Positions 1 to 11,500 of a stretch of DNA of 64,000 bases are shown here, piece by piece (position 1 is the first letter of the stretch; every line of letters starts with the position of its first letter). Source of the stretch: Apostichopus japonicus (lineage: Eukaryota; Echinodermata; Holothuroidea; Aspidochirotida; Stichopodidae). Below the pieces are notes generated by a model, which searched no databases, was not told where the DNA came from, and saw nothing but the letters and a program-made list of their open reading frames with translations. Location: NCBI RefSeq assembly GCF_037975245.1, contig NC_092568.1, positions 15,149,501 through 15,213,500 on the forward strand, given 5' to 3'. Made by a program: the position numbers and the translations under genes.

Positions 1-512
1 TCCACTGTTCCATTGTTCACTCTTATTCCTGCAAGTTACGATATTAGCTATCTGTCCCCTTATCAATAGTATCTGAGATATGGTACTTTACATAGAGTAA
101 AACACATACGTACATAATTTTTAATGAATTTGAATAAAACATGCCATTCCTGGTTGTGACCGGGGCAATATACACTGTAGTTGTTTGGATTACAGTGAAA
201 TGTGGTTAACATTTTGCTCAATTTTATTGCTGGAAAGTTTGAGTCACTTGAAGGGAATATGTGTCATGTCAATTTTTTTTTAAATGACTTTTTACCCATG
301 TGAATCATTCCATTTTCAAATAGTTCATGTGTAATGTACTGTCTTAAATTTAAACAACTAGCAGTAACTTTATGACAAGAATTCTTACGAAAGGCTCGTT
401 TCTCTTGTGCGACATGTGGTGATATTTCCGAAAGACGCTGGCTACCTAACCACAATCCATCTCTATATTTGCTGTGTATTGTAACAAACATTTGTTTCCT
501 TTTGTTTTCAAG
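1..512. other. Upstream region, no gene recognised
   Basis: I see no convincing exon here. Bases 501-512 form the polypyrimidine tract and AG acceptor of the integrase-like exon that starts at 513, so earlier exons of that gene should lie here or left of the window. The minus-strand open frame at 264-527 has no recognisable domain and is treated as chance. Confidence 0.5.
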
Positions 513-792
513 GTGGCGGTTTGTCATCCATGGTGGTATAGATGGCTACAGCAAGATACCTGTCTTCATGCGTTGCTCATCTGATAACATAGCAGAAACC
601 ATGCTTTCATCATTCCAAAAAGGGGTACTAGACTATGGACTCCCAGAGAAAGTGAGGTCCGACAAAGGAGGTGAAAATGTACTTGTATGTTCTTTCATGA
701 TGAACCACCCCCTTCGTGGGCCAGATACAAGGCCATTTAGTCGCAGTGTGCACAATCAACGGATTGAACGCTTATGGAGAGATGTTTTCACG
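513..792 (+). CDS. Integrase-like gene, exon with DDE triad
   Basis: Acceptor TTTTGTTTTCAAG precedes base 513 and donor GTAGGT follows base 792. The exon holds all three presumed catalytic acidic residues (in IDGYS, SDKGG and RIERLW). The reading frame runs past the donor for a few codons before stopping, as expected for intron read-through. Confidence 0.75.
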
Positions 793-2259
793 GTAGGTAT
801 TGGTGTAATAATGTCATGTGTGACCTAAATTTAATATCATCTATTATAATGAAAATGATACTAATCTGCAGGCCTATGAAGTGACTCACAAACACAATTC
901 AACATATTAACTGTTTAATTGTTTTGATTTATGTAGCAATTGCTATTTACCTTTATTATATAATTTTTTTGCTAGTTAATTGCTAATCAATTGGTTAACT
1001 GAATTATCATATCACAGCTTACATGTTTATGCAGAATATCCATCAATCCTTATCATCATAATCTCACCAGAACTCTCTTGCTTGGCCTGTATTGACCTTA
1101 AATGACATTGGTACTGAACCGAAAATAGGTTTCAGTTACAATTTGGCAAAGCAACATGCAAATTATGAGAGTGTTATAGTTTGGAGGTCAGTGTTCTTTA
1201 AATATGTCATGAAAACAGTTGTTGTATTTGACATCTACTTCCCATATAACCTTGGACATGTACTGAAACAATTGGACTCCCATGAGCAAGTCACATTCTA
1301 TAAGGAGAATCTATATGCGAAATTGAGAATGCACCCATGAGCAGCCGTAGTATCTTCCTAAGCTTACTTGACAAGCTCGGACCATATCTTGCCCCCACCT
1401 TTACCTGTAATTTGTCGTTTTTTAAACAGGGTTGTACAAGTATGTACCACACGCTCTTCGGGAAAATGGAGGATGATGCTCAGCTAGACATTGCAAATGA
1501 AGTTGACATTGCTGCTCTACATATGGTATTTCTTCCCATCATAAACAATCATTTGAAGACATTCCAAATAAGCTATATCCACCACAAGATTCGAACTGCT
1601 GGGAATAAAACTCCTCTTCAACTGTACCACACAGCAATAGATGGAGGACATCATGTGGATTTCATCAGTGAGGTATATATGGTAGTTTATCATATATCTA
1701 TTAGTAAGGTTTGAGAGGCACCATGGTCTTAAATATTATAAACATATTAAAACAAGATATGCATGCAGATGTCAGTAAGTGTTATTGACTTAATGTAATA
1801 AATGAATTGTGGAAATTGACTACAGGACTTAGTGAGTTATATGACAAGAACCAGACCCAGTCAGATCTTATTAACAATTGATGCTTTTGACTGATAATAA
1901 TCCTGAGAGGATTAATAGATATAAACCTGAAAATGGAGCATTTCAATGTATCAATTGGTATCTCTAATACAAGTGGAAGCAATCACTGGGGCACCCTTAA
2001 AATGAAAAAAAAAATAACTGTCTCTCTCTGATGTTATATGTTGTGTTTACAGGATGAAATGGAGCACTACCGAAATCAAGATGGTGGTATTGGTGGTGAA
2101 GCTGTCTGTGTGCCTGATGGCATCCGGTTGACTTTGGACCAACAAGCAGCATTCAACCGAGAATTTAACATGGACGTTTCAGAGTTGCATGCTGAACAAG
2201 ATCAAATCAGCTACTTTTTGGCAGCCAAAACCTTCTTGCATGGTGTTTTAAACAATTAG
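513..2259 (+). CDS. Integrase-core (DDE) protein, 3 exons, 5'-partial
   Basis: Three exons join without a frame break: 513-792, 1430-1672 and 2053-2259 (stop TAG 2257-2259). Introns are GT-AG; both internal junctions are phase 0, and exon 1 begins in phase 2, so an upstream exon is missing. The product matches metazoan proteins with a retroviral-type integrase core. It has the WR-V-IHG-IDGYS block with the first Asp, SDKGGENV with the second Asp, and HNQRIERLWRD with the Glu about 35 residues later, so the D-D-E triad is intact. Exon 2 carries the downstream part (GCTSMYHTLF, ALHMVFLPIINNHL, HHKIRTAGNKTP), and exon 3 an acidic C-terminus. Such genes are transposon-derived; the introns argue for a gene rather than a fresh mobile copy. 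Whether it is expressed, or is still a transposase, cannot be told. Confidence 0.75.
1430..1672 (+). CDS. Integrase-like gene, middle exon
   Basis: Acceptor TTTTTTAAACAG precedes 1430 and donor GTATAT follows 1672. It is 81 codons, phase 0 at both ends. It supplies the GCTS-YHTLF-KMEDD and ALHMVFLPIINNHL blocks that follow the integrase core in this family. Confidence 0.75.
2053..2259 (+). CDS. Integrase-like gene, terminal exon
   Basis: The acceptor is GTGTTTACAG; the exon opens in phase 0 with DEMEHYRNQDGG and ends at TAG 2257-2259. The C-terminal residues are acidic and of no known fold. A short flank follows before the inverted-repeat element at about 2380. Confidence 0.65.
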   Translation, partial: DEMEHYRNQDGGIGGEAVCVPDGIRLTLDQQAAFNREFNMDVSELHAEQDQISYFLAAKTFLHGVLNN

Positions 2260-2379
2260 GGCATATATCGGTAACGTTTGGTTATATCAGAACCCTCCCA
2301 TCATTATGTACTTGGACTAAATATTTAGAAAGTTGTCAACTTGTTCTATAATTTGTCATTTTGTCAAGTTGTCATTTTT

Positions 2380-3230
2380 TATTCCTTGCCAAAGGAATCT
2401 ATGCGGTCACGCAGCGTATGTGCGTGTGGATGTGACGCCTGCTCGTAATCGCCTGCTCGTAATCTCAAGAAAGCCAACCTTCACAAATGTCTTACTTGGC
2501 ATGTAGCTTTCATGTAACATTGAATACAAGAACCCTATTGTTTTTGGTGCGCTTTCAAGGTTATTTGAGGTCAACAGAGGTCAAAAAGCGAAAACCTTGT
2601 AATCGTAATAACTGGAGAACACAAGTGTCTACAGAGATCCTTTTTGACTTGTAGGTTGCCCATATGGGGTGCAAGAACCATATTGATTATGGTGCTGTTC
2701 TAAGGTCATTTGAGATCAAAGTGTAAATTCCTTGTAATATCAATAACTGGGGAATGCAAATGTTTACAGAGATCTTATTTGATCTGTATGTTGCCCATAA
2801 TGTGGTACAAGAAAACCTGATGTTTTTGGTGCTGAATGCTCTCATCGTATAAATCTTCCAAGACTGTCAATATGTCAATGCCTTATTCAAACCAATTAGC
2901 TTGGGCCCAGGGTAATGCTATCATGAGTGGAATGAAGAGATGTTTATGTTTGTGGTTTTTTAGCTTGTCTCTAAGGTAATAATCCTGTTATGGCCTAATT
3001 ATCCTGTTTGTTGAATAAATAAACTAGCTACTTAGCTGGTGTTCAGATAATCCCTAGACAGGGATAAAACTGTGACACAATGGTGTTTCTGGTCCTAGAC
3101 AGATCAAGGGTGGCTGATTGTGGCAAAAGTTTTTATTGATCTGTGCCCTGGGAGAGGCATCAAAGGAAATTGATTTCCCCTTCATTTCTTCCACATTGAT
3201 TTTATTTGTACAATTTATGGCAAGGAATCA
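2380..3230 (+). repeat. MITE-like element with ATTCCTTGCC inverted ends
   Basis: The left end reads ATTCCTTGCC (about 2381) and the right end GGCAAGGAAT (about 3219), forming terminal inverted repeats of about 10 bp. The body repeats a phrase built of 'caagaacc...tattg', 'aggtca' and 'gttgcccatatgggg'. A diverged copy lies in opposite orientation at about 15633-16683; matching blocks include GTGACACAATGGTGTTT. No protein is encoded. It lies between the integrase-like gene and the 3' end of the HECT gene. Confidence 0.6.
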
Positions 3231-3734
3231 CGACACACATTTGTGTCTTGTTGTATAATTTCTATAATACCATGGTTTTGTTGTCGAACACAACAATTTT
3301 TAACCAATAACATTGACCGAGTCATCGCCTTCCTTGTTCAACATAATCTGACTTTGGAGAGTTTTTTTTTCTGTGAAACATCCCTCATTGCACACTGACA
3401 CTGTGCATGACTAATATCAAACACCACAAGTAATATCAAACACATTTCTCTTACAAAATGACAAAAGTCTGACTACTATACAGAATCTCCATTCACTGCC
3501 AGGAGTAATTGACTGGGGGGCATATTGTCCAAATTTGATGAACGCAGATACACTATCTAAGCGGCGCAGGGAGTAGCGTACCAGAAATTTTTGCCTAAAC
3601 CACATCCCAGATCACCAAAATGGCACTTCCCATGCATTGTAAGTTGTATTTGAACACCTCATTTTGGGCTTTTTAGCATCTAACATTAAACATCCAGTTG
3701 TAGAAATTCAGCTATGTCTATGTCACTGTGGGTC

Positions 3735-5126
3735 ATTTGAGGTCAAACTATATTAGATCAACATTAAACTTGTATGTATAGTAGATGTTTATTAACAAAA
3801 AAGAAAAGAAATGGAAGTTATGTCACTACTCATCTCTTTATATATATGACAATATAAACAGTTGGACAGAGATCTTATTTTGCATTGGTTGTGATTGTTT
3901 TTGAAGTGGCATAGTTGATTATTGGAGTACAAATCATTGCATGAAAAGTGATTTTGTCAAGTGATTTATTATGGTTAAAGTGTTGATATTGTCACTATTA
4001 TAGTGAGACAATATAAACTTAGTAATAAAATATGATATTAAAAGTGATCTGTGAGGTTTATGGCAAGGCTTCACTAATATTATCTGGCAAGCAGAAAAGC
4101 CAATAAAACATGGTAAATAAAAATGAACATGTGAGAACTTTTACTCGAACATGTTCATTATTTCTGATCAAGAACTAGATTTCACCTAAAGGAAGGTATT
4201 TTCTGCTTTAAAAAATCTTTTATATACACTGGTACCTCCAGAAATAATTGTATAAAAATGCACATCACAGCATTTCCTTGTGGAGGCATGTTATTAAAAG
4301 CAAGATATTGTGTTTACTTTCTAATCAACTATCATGAAAGACAAATACAAAACTATAAACTATAACAAAACTATAAGTTCAGAGATCATACCCCGATCCG
4401 CCCCAAATCCCCCCCCCCCTCCCTACCCCAACTCAACAATGTTGGATCAACATGAAACTTGGTACATAGAGTAAATGCTTAGCAGCAAAACAATTGGAGG
4501 TCATGTTGCTACTCATATTGTTTTCATATGTGGAAATATCAACAATTGGACAAAGATCTGATTTAGCATTGGTTGTGATAATATTTGATTGTATATAATA
4601 GCATTTCATTTGATATGTAGCATAGTTGATTACTGGAGTACTCTTCTACAAATCATTGCATGGAAAGTTCAAATAGTTCAAAATACTTGAATAAGAATAC
4701 AGTATTCACACGTGATTTAGTATGGTTATATATTTTTATTAAATGTTGATATCACTATTATAGTGTTTTATAACAAATAATGGTTCGGTAGTCTTAACTC
4801 TTGTACAGTAGAACCTTTACTAACAGCTTAAAAAACAACTGACAAAAACGCCTTCACGAGGTGCACAGAAGTGAATAATGATATCAAAATATATTAAGCA
4901 CACAATATTAGAATGAAAGAAGCAGGAATACAAAGACTAAGTAAACTTAATTTAAAAAAAGATATATATTAAATATGATATTTAAAGAGATACAAGGTGA
5001 TCTGTGGGGTTTATTGCAAGGCTTCACTAATATTATCTGGCAAGCAGAAAAGCCAATAAAACATGGTAAATAAAAACGAACATGTGAGAACTTTTATATG
5101 AACATGTTCATTATTTGACATTCATG
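3735..5126. repeat. Diverged tandem duplication (about 0.7-0.95 kb period)
   Basis: Blocks around 3740-4170 recur at 4436-5126 in the same order: 'gatcaacat-aaact', 'ttggac-agatct-att-gcattggttgtga', and a near-identical stretch (GGCTTCACTAATATTATCTGG at about 4070 and 5022) ending in the inverted pair GAACATGT...ACATGTTC. The spacing differs between blocks, so indels have accumulated. No gene is present. A run of 11 C sits at 4409-4419. Confidence 0.6.
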
Positions 5127-5301
5127 ATCGGAAGGTACCTTTGACACCTGAACATAGCATCGACACTGTAAAAATCCCCCAAAACACTTAAAGGTCAAAT
5201 TGAGGTCAAGGGTCACACAGATGCTGGTCGACAATAGTTCTTGTATGGAATATGGAATCTTTAAACTGGTTGGCAGCTTTGTAATGATGGGATGTAACAA
5301 T

Positions 5302-5594
5302 CTATATCTTGCCAAAGCCAGGAGAACATAAGATGGCCTCTACCATCATTGTGCTGAAGGCATTCACATCTTCCATACCACGTGGAAGGTGTAACTCCAA
5401 TCCACATGAGGATGCTGTAGGTAATGGCTTGGTCCCGGGGGTGATGCTAGAGAAATCCACATCAATCTGTTTGTCAAACCCCAGAGGGGGTATTGCGTCA
5501 GCACCAGTACAAAATCTGATGATGTGATGCAGGCCAAATTCAACCCTCTCAGTGTGCCCATCCTCAGTATGTATTTCTTGGCTGCATTCATCAT
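5302..5594 (-). CDS. HECT gene exon 14: C-lobe with catalytic Cys
   Basis: Read on the minus strand, the exon starts after acceptor TTTTTTTTAAG and runs to TAG at 5302-5304. It encodes RFCTGADAIPPLGF, then PLPTASSCGLELHLP and SPGFGKI. The Cys codon at 5404-5406 is the thioester-forming residue by alignment with HECT C-lobes. The stop a few residues after GFG is at the usual place for the family. Confidence 0.88.
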
Positions 5595-8500
5595 CTTAAA
5601 AAAAACGTAAACAAAATAAATTTCCCATATAACATACAGCTTGATATCAATTACCATCATAGCTTTCGATGAATGATAGATTTATATTAACCATGGTAAA
5701 TATGGGCCACTTCGCCAGAGGGTGGAATAAAAGTGAAATAACAGTGTGTAAGTTGATCAAACAAAAGTATGGGTGGAAAGCCTGTTAGCTTCACTATGTG
5801 CTTCCAAAGTACAAATAAAATGTCATTTAAACTTGAACACCTAAAAACAGCAGATTGCCTTTAAACTGGCACAGATGAAAAGAGGATATCTCAAAACCAT
5901 GCACTCCAAATTTTGAGATCCCAGCATGTTGCCTAGTTGAGTTATTTCCATTTACTACTAAGGAATTTCACCTGCAATGACCCATCTCATGGGGAACTAT
6001 GAAAAGGCTGCTCATATACTCTACACAGTAAATGTAAATTTTTTATACCTTGATAGGACAAAGACAGAAGGTAGAATTCACAAAAGAAATTAATAAAATT
6101 CTTCTTTCATATCTTTGGCAAAGTTTTTATTCAGATCCAGGTTTTAATTCATTTGTTACAGGGATTTTAAAGGTATATGTTTTGCACTGATTCCCCCAGT
6201 TCCCACGTATTTTTATGACTGTATCGTCTGAAAATCGGTCTGGAATTTGGATTTCCACAATGTACTAAATATAAGGCACTAGAATAACTGAAGCCAAGTT
6301 TTCCTGTCACACTTCTTCTAAAACATACCTCTGATCACCAATGTAAAACATGCAAACCGATATGAATGAACCTTGCCATCAGCTGTGCTTGAAGTTAACA
6401 TGGTTGTTAGAATTATAATTATTAATGAGGAGATGCATTATGCCACTACATACCCATATTCTCCACTTACTGCCAATGCAACCTTATGGTTGCTTAGTTA
6501 CTGACATTTCAAATCACTCACAAGCTATGCCCACTCATGAATATTAATGAGATTGGTACACAAAACAATAGGGAATGTCTACTCACTATGTGTCATTTAC
6601 CAACCATTTATGAAAATTGTGGGACCTTGCGTTGTTGTCACAAACTCAGGCATCACACATACACATGACTACATAGCTTCACTTTGCCTTCAGCAACTAA
6701 TAAAAAAAAAGCATGATAAGTCGTATATTTGCCCAATTACTTTGTTCAATAAACTAAAGACTAGTGCTCCAGAGAGTACATAATTAGAGTAGTTTGGCTC
6801 ATCACTGCATTTTTTGAAACTGAATTAGTGTACTGATTGTTGTCAAAAGCATTGATATCACACTAGTGACACACAAGCAGCCAAAAAGAATTACTTGATG
6901 CTTTACGTAGAAACTGTTCCCAACAGTAGACTGTGTCCTCTTCTTGGACAGCAATTGGGTAACTTGTAGAAAACCGCATGTGGAATAACTTTTTCACATC
7001 GGAGAAGGTTAAGGCATCCTCTGTCTTTACCAAAAGGCTTCGAAATGGTATGGGATCCTCTTGCACAAGATCACAAAAACCACCAACACTGTTGAGACCT
7101 TTAAATTCATCGATCTCGGCCTTGCACCTTTACATGTGAGAAAGAATGACAGAAAGGTTAAGGCTAGATGAGGCTAAAGAATGCGTAAGATCAATCTCAT
7201 ACAAATGTTCATTCTACATCAATTAGTCACAAATCATGAGGTGCATCCCAAGAAAATCAAGGCCCAAAAATAGTTCCAATTTCTTTTGATATAACATTCT
7301 CATGTCATTATATTTTTCAACACTTCCATCAATTAATATATCATTTAACCGGCTATCTTTAAGGCACTGGCCTCATAGCCAGGTACTAATTGGGAACCCT
7401 GTGATGGTATGGATGGTATGCAGTTGCACTGGCAGCCGGGGTGTAGTCAGGCACTTACTTTAATTTCAACTAGAAAATACCACTGGACAATTACTGACAA
7501 GTCTAATAATGACAGACTCTATAGTGATTGCATTTGCACTTCCAAAACTGTATGAGATGGAGCCTTTTGAACATTTTCACTAATTGGTACCAAATGGACA
7601 TTGGATGACCACTGATCACTGTGTTCGGTCAAAATCTATCAAAAAGTTAAACATGTTACCTTTAGTATGTAAACATGGCACCTTGTTCTTCATACGACCT
7701 ATACATGATGTTAGACTGTTCACCTCAAAACCCGGAACATAAAGAAGGGGCACTACACAAGTCCAATTATGAAAGACTCACAAAATTGTATCATGAAAAC
7801 CGTGGTTGGAATGTTTTGGGCTTTTCATCATTATTGTTTATACAGACAGAATGGGTGGACAGTCAGACAAATGACCAGTGTCGTAGCCATGAGGGGGAGG
7901 TCCAACCCCCATGACCCAAGTGGCAAAAAAAAAGAGTACAAAAAAAGAAAAAAACAAACTTTGTGAATGTTCAGTGGAAATTTGACTGCTGTTTTTTTCA
8001 CAAACATTGCACCATTTGCATCTACCTGCATTTGAATTGCATTTTTCCCCTAAAGGGGAGGGGCAACCACCTCCCCTCAAACCCCTCCCCAAGCCCCCCC
8101 CCCACTCCAAGACAAATCTCTTGCTACATGCCTGGAACTGTCACATGCCATATTGACCACAGAGTCTCTCTCTGAGCATAGTTCAGATGAGACAAATAGG
8201 GCACTTTTGAGATGACCATAACTGAGCATCAATACCAAATATAGTAAACTGTACAAATTTGACGAATTTATTATGCCAATGTACCTACTAAATATGTTTT
8301 CTTTCTAAACAGGTATGCTTCATGCATTTGCACAAAGCATGACAGATTGTGCATAATGTCATACCTGTAGTATATATGTTGTTTGAAAAGAGTGGATAAT
8401 ATTTTATCCTTGTTTGCCATCTTCAATCCATAAATGTTTGTACATCCATTGCTGGCAGCCCAGTCACCAATGACATCAATAGTCTCCTTCAACTCCTCCT

Positions 8501-11500
8501 CCGTTACACTATTTTCAATCTGCAAATTGATAGTAAACACATAGGTAATTGGTGGGTTAATAATGTCTGTGCTTGTTGTTATTATTGAGGAAACGTAGAC
8601 CCCTGTCGGGTCGGGTCAAACAATTTAAACCCACTAACTGAATTACATGCTAAATAAAAATGCTGTTATTTAAATGGAGCCACTGTGAAGTGTCTGTGAC
8701 ACTTTAGTTTGCATCAATAATGCAGTGATCATAAAGTGCTTCCTGTAACAATTTTTCCAATGTTTGGTCGACCTTTTTTTGGTGTTGTGCTCTCATCATT
8801 TCCTTTCCTAATTCAGAAATTACTGTCAAAGTTTGGCTTTCAGTCATTTAGTTTGTTAATTCTACTGACTGTTATCACAATGTGTATCTAAATTGTCAAA
8901 CCATTGTTGTTTTCAATCCCCAAGCATTGATTTGATTGGTTTGTACTGTTTAAAACAAATACTCATATTGTTTTGTTTACATTAAAGTTTGTGTAATTTC
9001 AGACCTATATTTAAATGAAAGCCTGCCACTGATCTTCCTATAAACATGCAATGGAACAGGTATACTTTTATCCCACAGCTCTATAACATATCCAGAAGTT
9101 ATGCAGTCATTGTCAATGCAATATACCCAGATGGAGAATTGGGGTGTGGGGGAGACTATGGGTGTTCGCCGGTGGCCTGCAATGGCTAACTTCCCAAAAG
9201 CACACAGGAAGACTGCAATAACCGGACATATAACTTTGCTGGGGTTTATTGAACAGAATAAACTGGTGTGAAACGATACAATCAAAAAGCATTGAAAATT
9301 CATTTATGTGAGTATCAGAGCCACAGCCTCCATTACATTTACTGGGCGGTCTTAGTATCTGTCATAACACATATCCTTAATCAGCTGGCACCTTCTGTAA
9401 ATGGCAGAGCACATCTGCATCTGTGATGTCTTGGATTGAAAATTTATCTGTGGCACTGATCCCACACATCATCGAATAGAGTAGTGGGTGTATCATAGGG
9501 AAGCCCGGACCCCCATGGAGAATGCTCCATGCAGTCATTTGCCCTGCAAGTCTGTACAGGCCTTTCTCAAGAAGATTTATCTCGTGAGCAAAATACAATT
9601 TGCTCTGCTTCCCCTCAAATATGCCTAACTGTAGCAACTGCTGTATGGCCAACCTGATGGGAAATAATACAATGTTTTGTCATATATAAAGATGTGTTTC
9701 ATTTCAAAGGGTATTGACATGGGGTATGGTGTGAAATATCCTTCACACACATGTCTGGTTGCATTGCAAAGGGGATTGACATGGGGTATGGTGTGAAATA
9801 TCCTTCACACACATGTCTGACAGCAGATATGACAGGTACAAAATATATAATGTGACTATAAACTAAGCTTTGGTAAACATTGTTGCAGAGTTGCTAGACT
9901 GCAAGTAGGGTATATAATAAAAGTGAACCACAGTCTTTGCTAGAAAATTGTGGTTGTGGGGTACAAGATTTGAGCTTGGGAGTAATTTTGTAATGTTTGA
10001 CCTCCACCAAGGGATCATCTGCTCACTATGGGCAATCTACCTACCAAATATGAGCCCACTGCAGGTGACTGCATAGATTCCTTTCGCCTTCGGCAAGGAA
10101 TCAATATTGATGATATCTGCATAATTATTTCCATTGGAGTTAAAAACCTGATTATTACAGTGACAGAACAAATTAGACACTTATTTCCATGTAAACATAA
10201 ATCTTAAGGTTGAATTCTCTTTTTTTGGGCATTTTCCTCTCTTAGCAACAATCCAATTGTGTCCCCCAAATACAACAGTGTCTCTGTTGATGCCAGAACT
10301 TGCATACCATACCAATCATATTTAAAGATGATTATCTCTGGTCTATACTACCACTCAATGGTCATCCAATTGTTCAACCATCCCGTGTTGAATGGATGAC
10401 TGCAACTGTATCCAGCAGACTTTTTATGTTGATTGTGTTTTCCTCATATGATCTTTCACCTCAACCAAAAAACCCAGGTGATTATACTCTCATTATATAT
10501 GAATAATAAACTCATTATATATGAATAACACACATACTAAGAATGAACTTTTAGCATTTTTCATGTTCAGTAGAGTTGTTCAAAGCTCAATTAGCATAGT
10601 TGGTTCTGGTTATGTTGATTTTTTGCTCGGGAAATACACGTAGCATGTGTGTCCCGTATTACAAGGGGGGCGACACACACACGACTCCAAAGATTCCCTT
10701 TCCACAAGGATTGGATAAAGAATTGATACTCACCTGAAAAATTCTCTTTTTGGACCACCAAGGTCCACTGCCTCTCCCCTGAAAAAGAGACGACTGGATC
10801 CTTGTAAAACGAAAATCCGTCCTGTGCTGTGATTGCCTCAGCAGCACTACGAAGGACTTTTCTTCGCCTCACCACTACATCAACTTTTTCACCATCCCGT
10901 AGACATTGAAATTGTTTTAACTTCTCTTGCAGCTTGGCCTTGAGAATGGTGTCATCACTGAAAATGGATAGATGTAAAGCACAACTTATTACTGATTGAT
11001 TCACAAGTTTCATCAAAAGGTGTTGATACCATAACCACTTACCTTGAAAAATATTCCCTTATTCGAAAGATGAAATCCAGCATTTTGCATGCGCAAACAA
11101 ATATTTTTTTAAAAATAACATATACAGCACTGACATATGCAGAGCTGGAAATAAGAAATATACTGATTTGTATTTCCTCACAAAATCACTTATGGTCATG
11201 GATTCACATATGTGTGCGGCCCCTAAACGGATGAATTACTTATCCTTATCAAGTAACCCTTCTCCTCACCCATCCCACTCTCATTACACCCATTTTATAT
11301 CCCATCTGACATATGGTAATGAATCTATCGCCTTCAGCTACTTTCACAGATGTTCAGAGGTGGTAGCAACTTGTCCGTTATCACTGTGTGGCAACACTAG
11401 TGAAACAAACCAATGATCATATTTTCTCAAACTCATAGACTACTATACAGCTCCACTAACAGATGTTTCATAGCCATCAACAACTGCATAATAGTTTTTT

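Noticed and set aside
5364-5660. Minus-strand 98-codon frame over the 3' end of the HECT gene
   Set aside because: The adjacent frame gives an unmistakable HECT C-lobe (GADAIPPLGF, PTASSCGLELHLP); this longer frame is a shadow.
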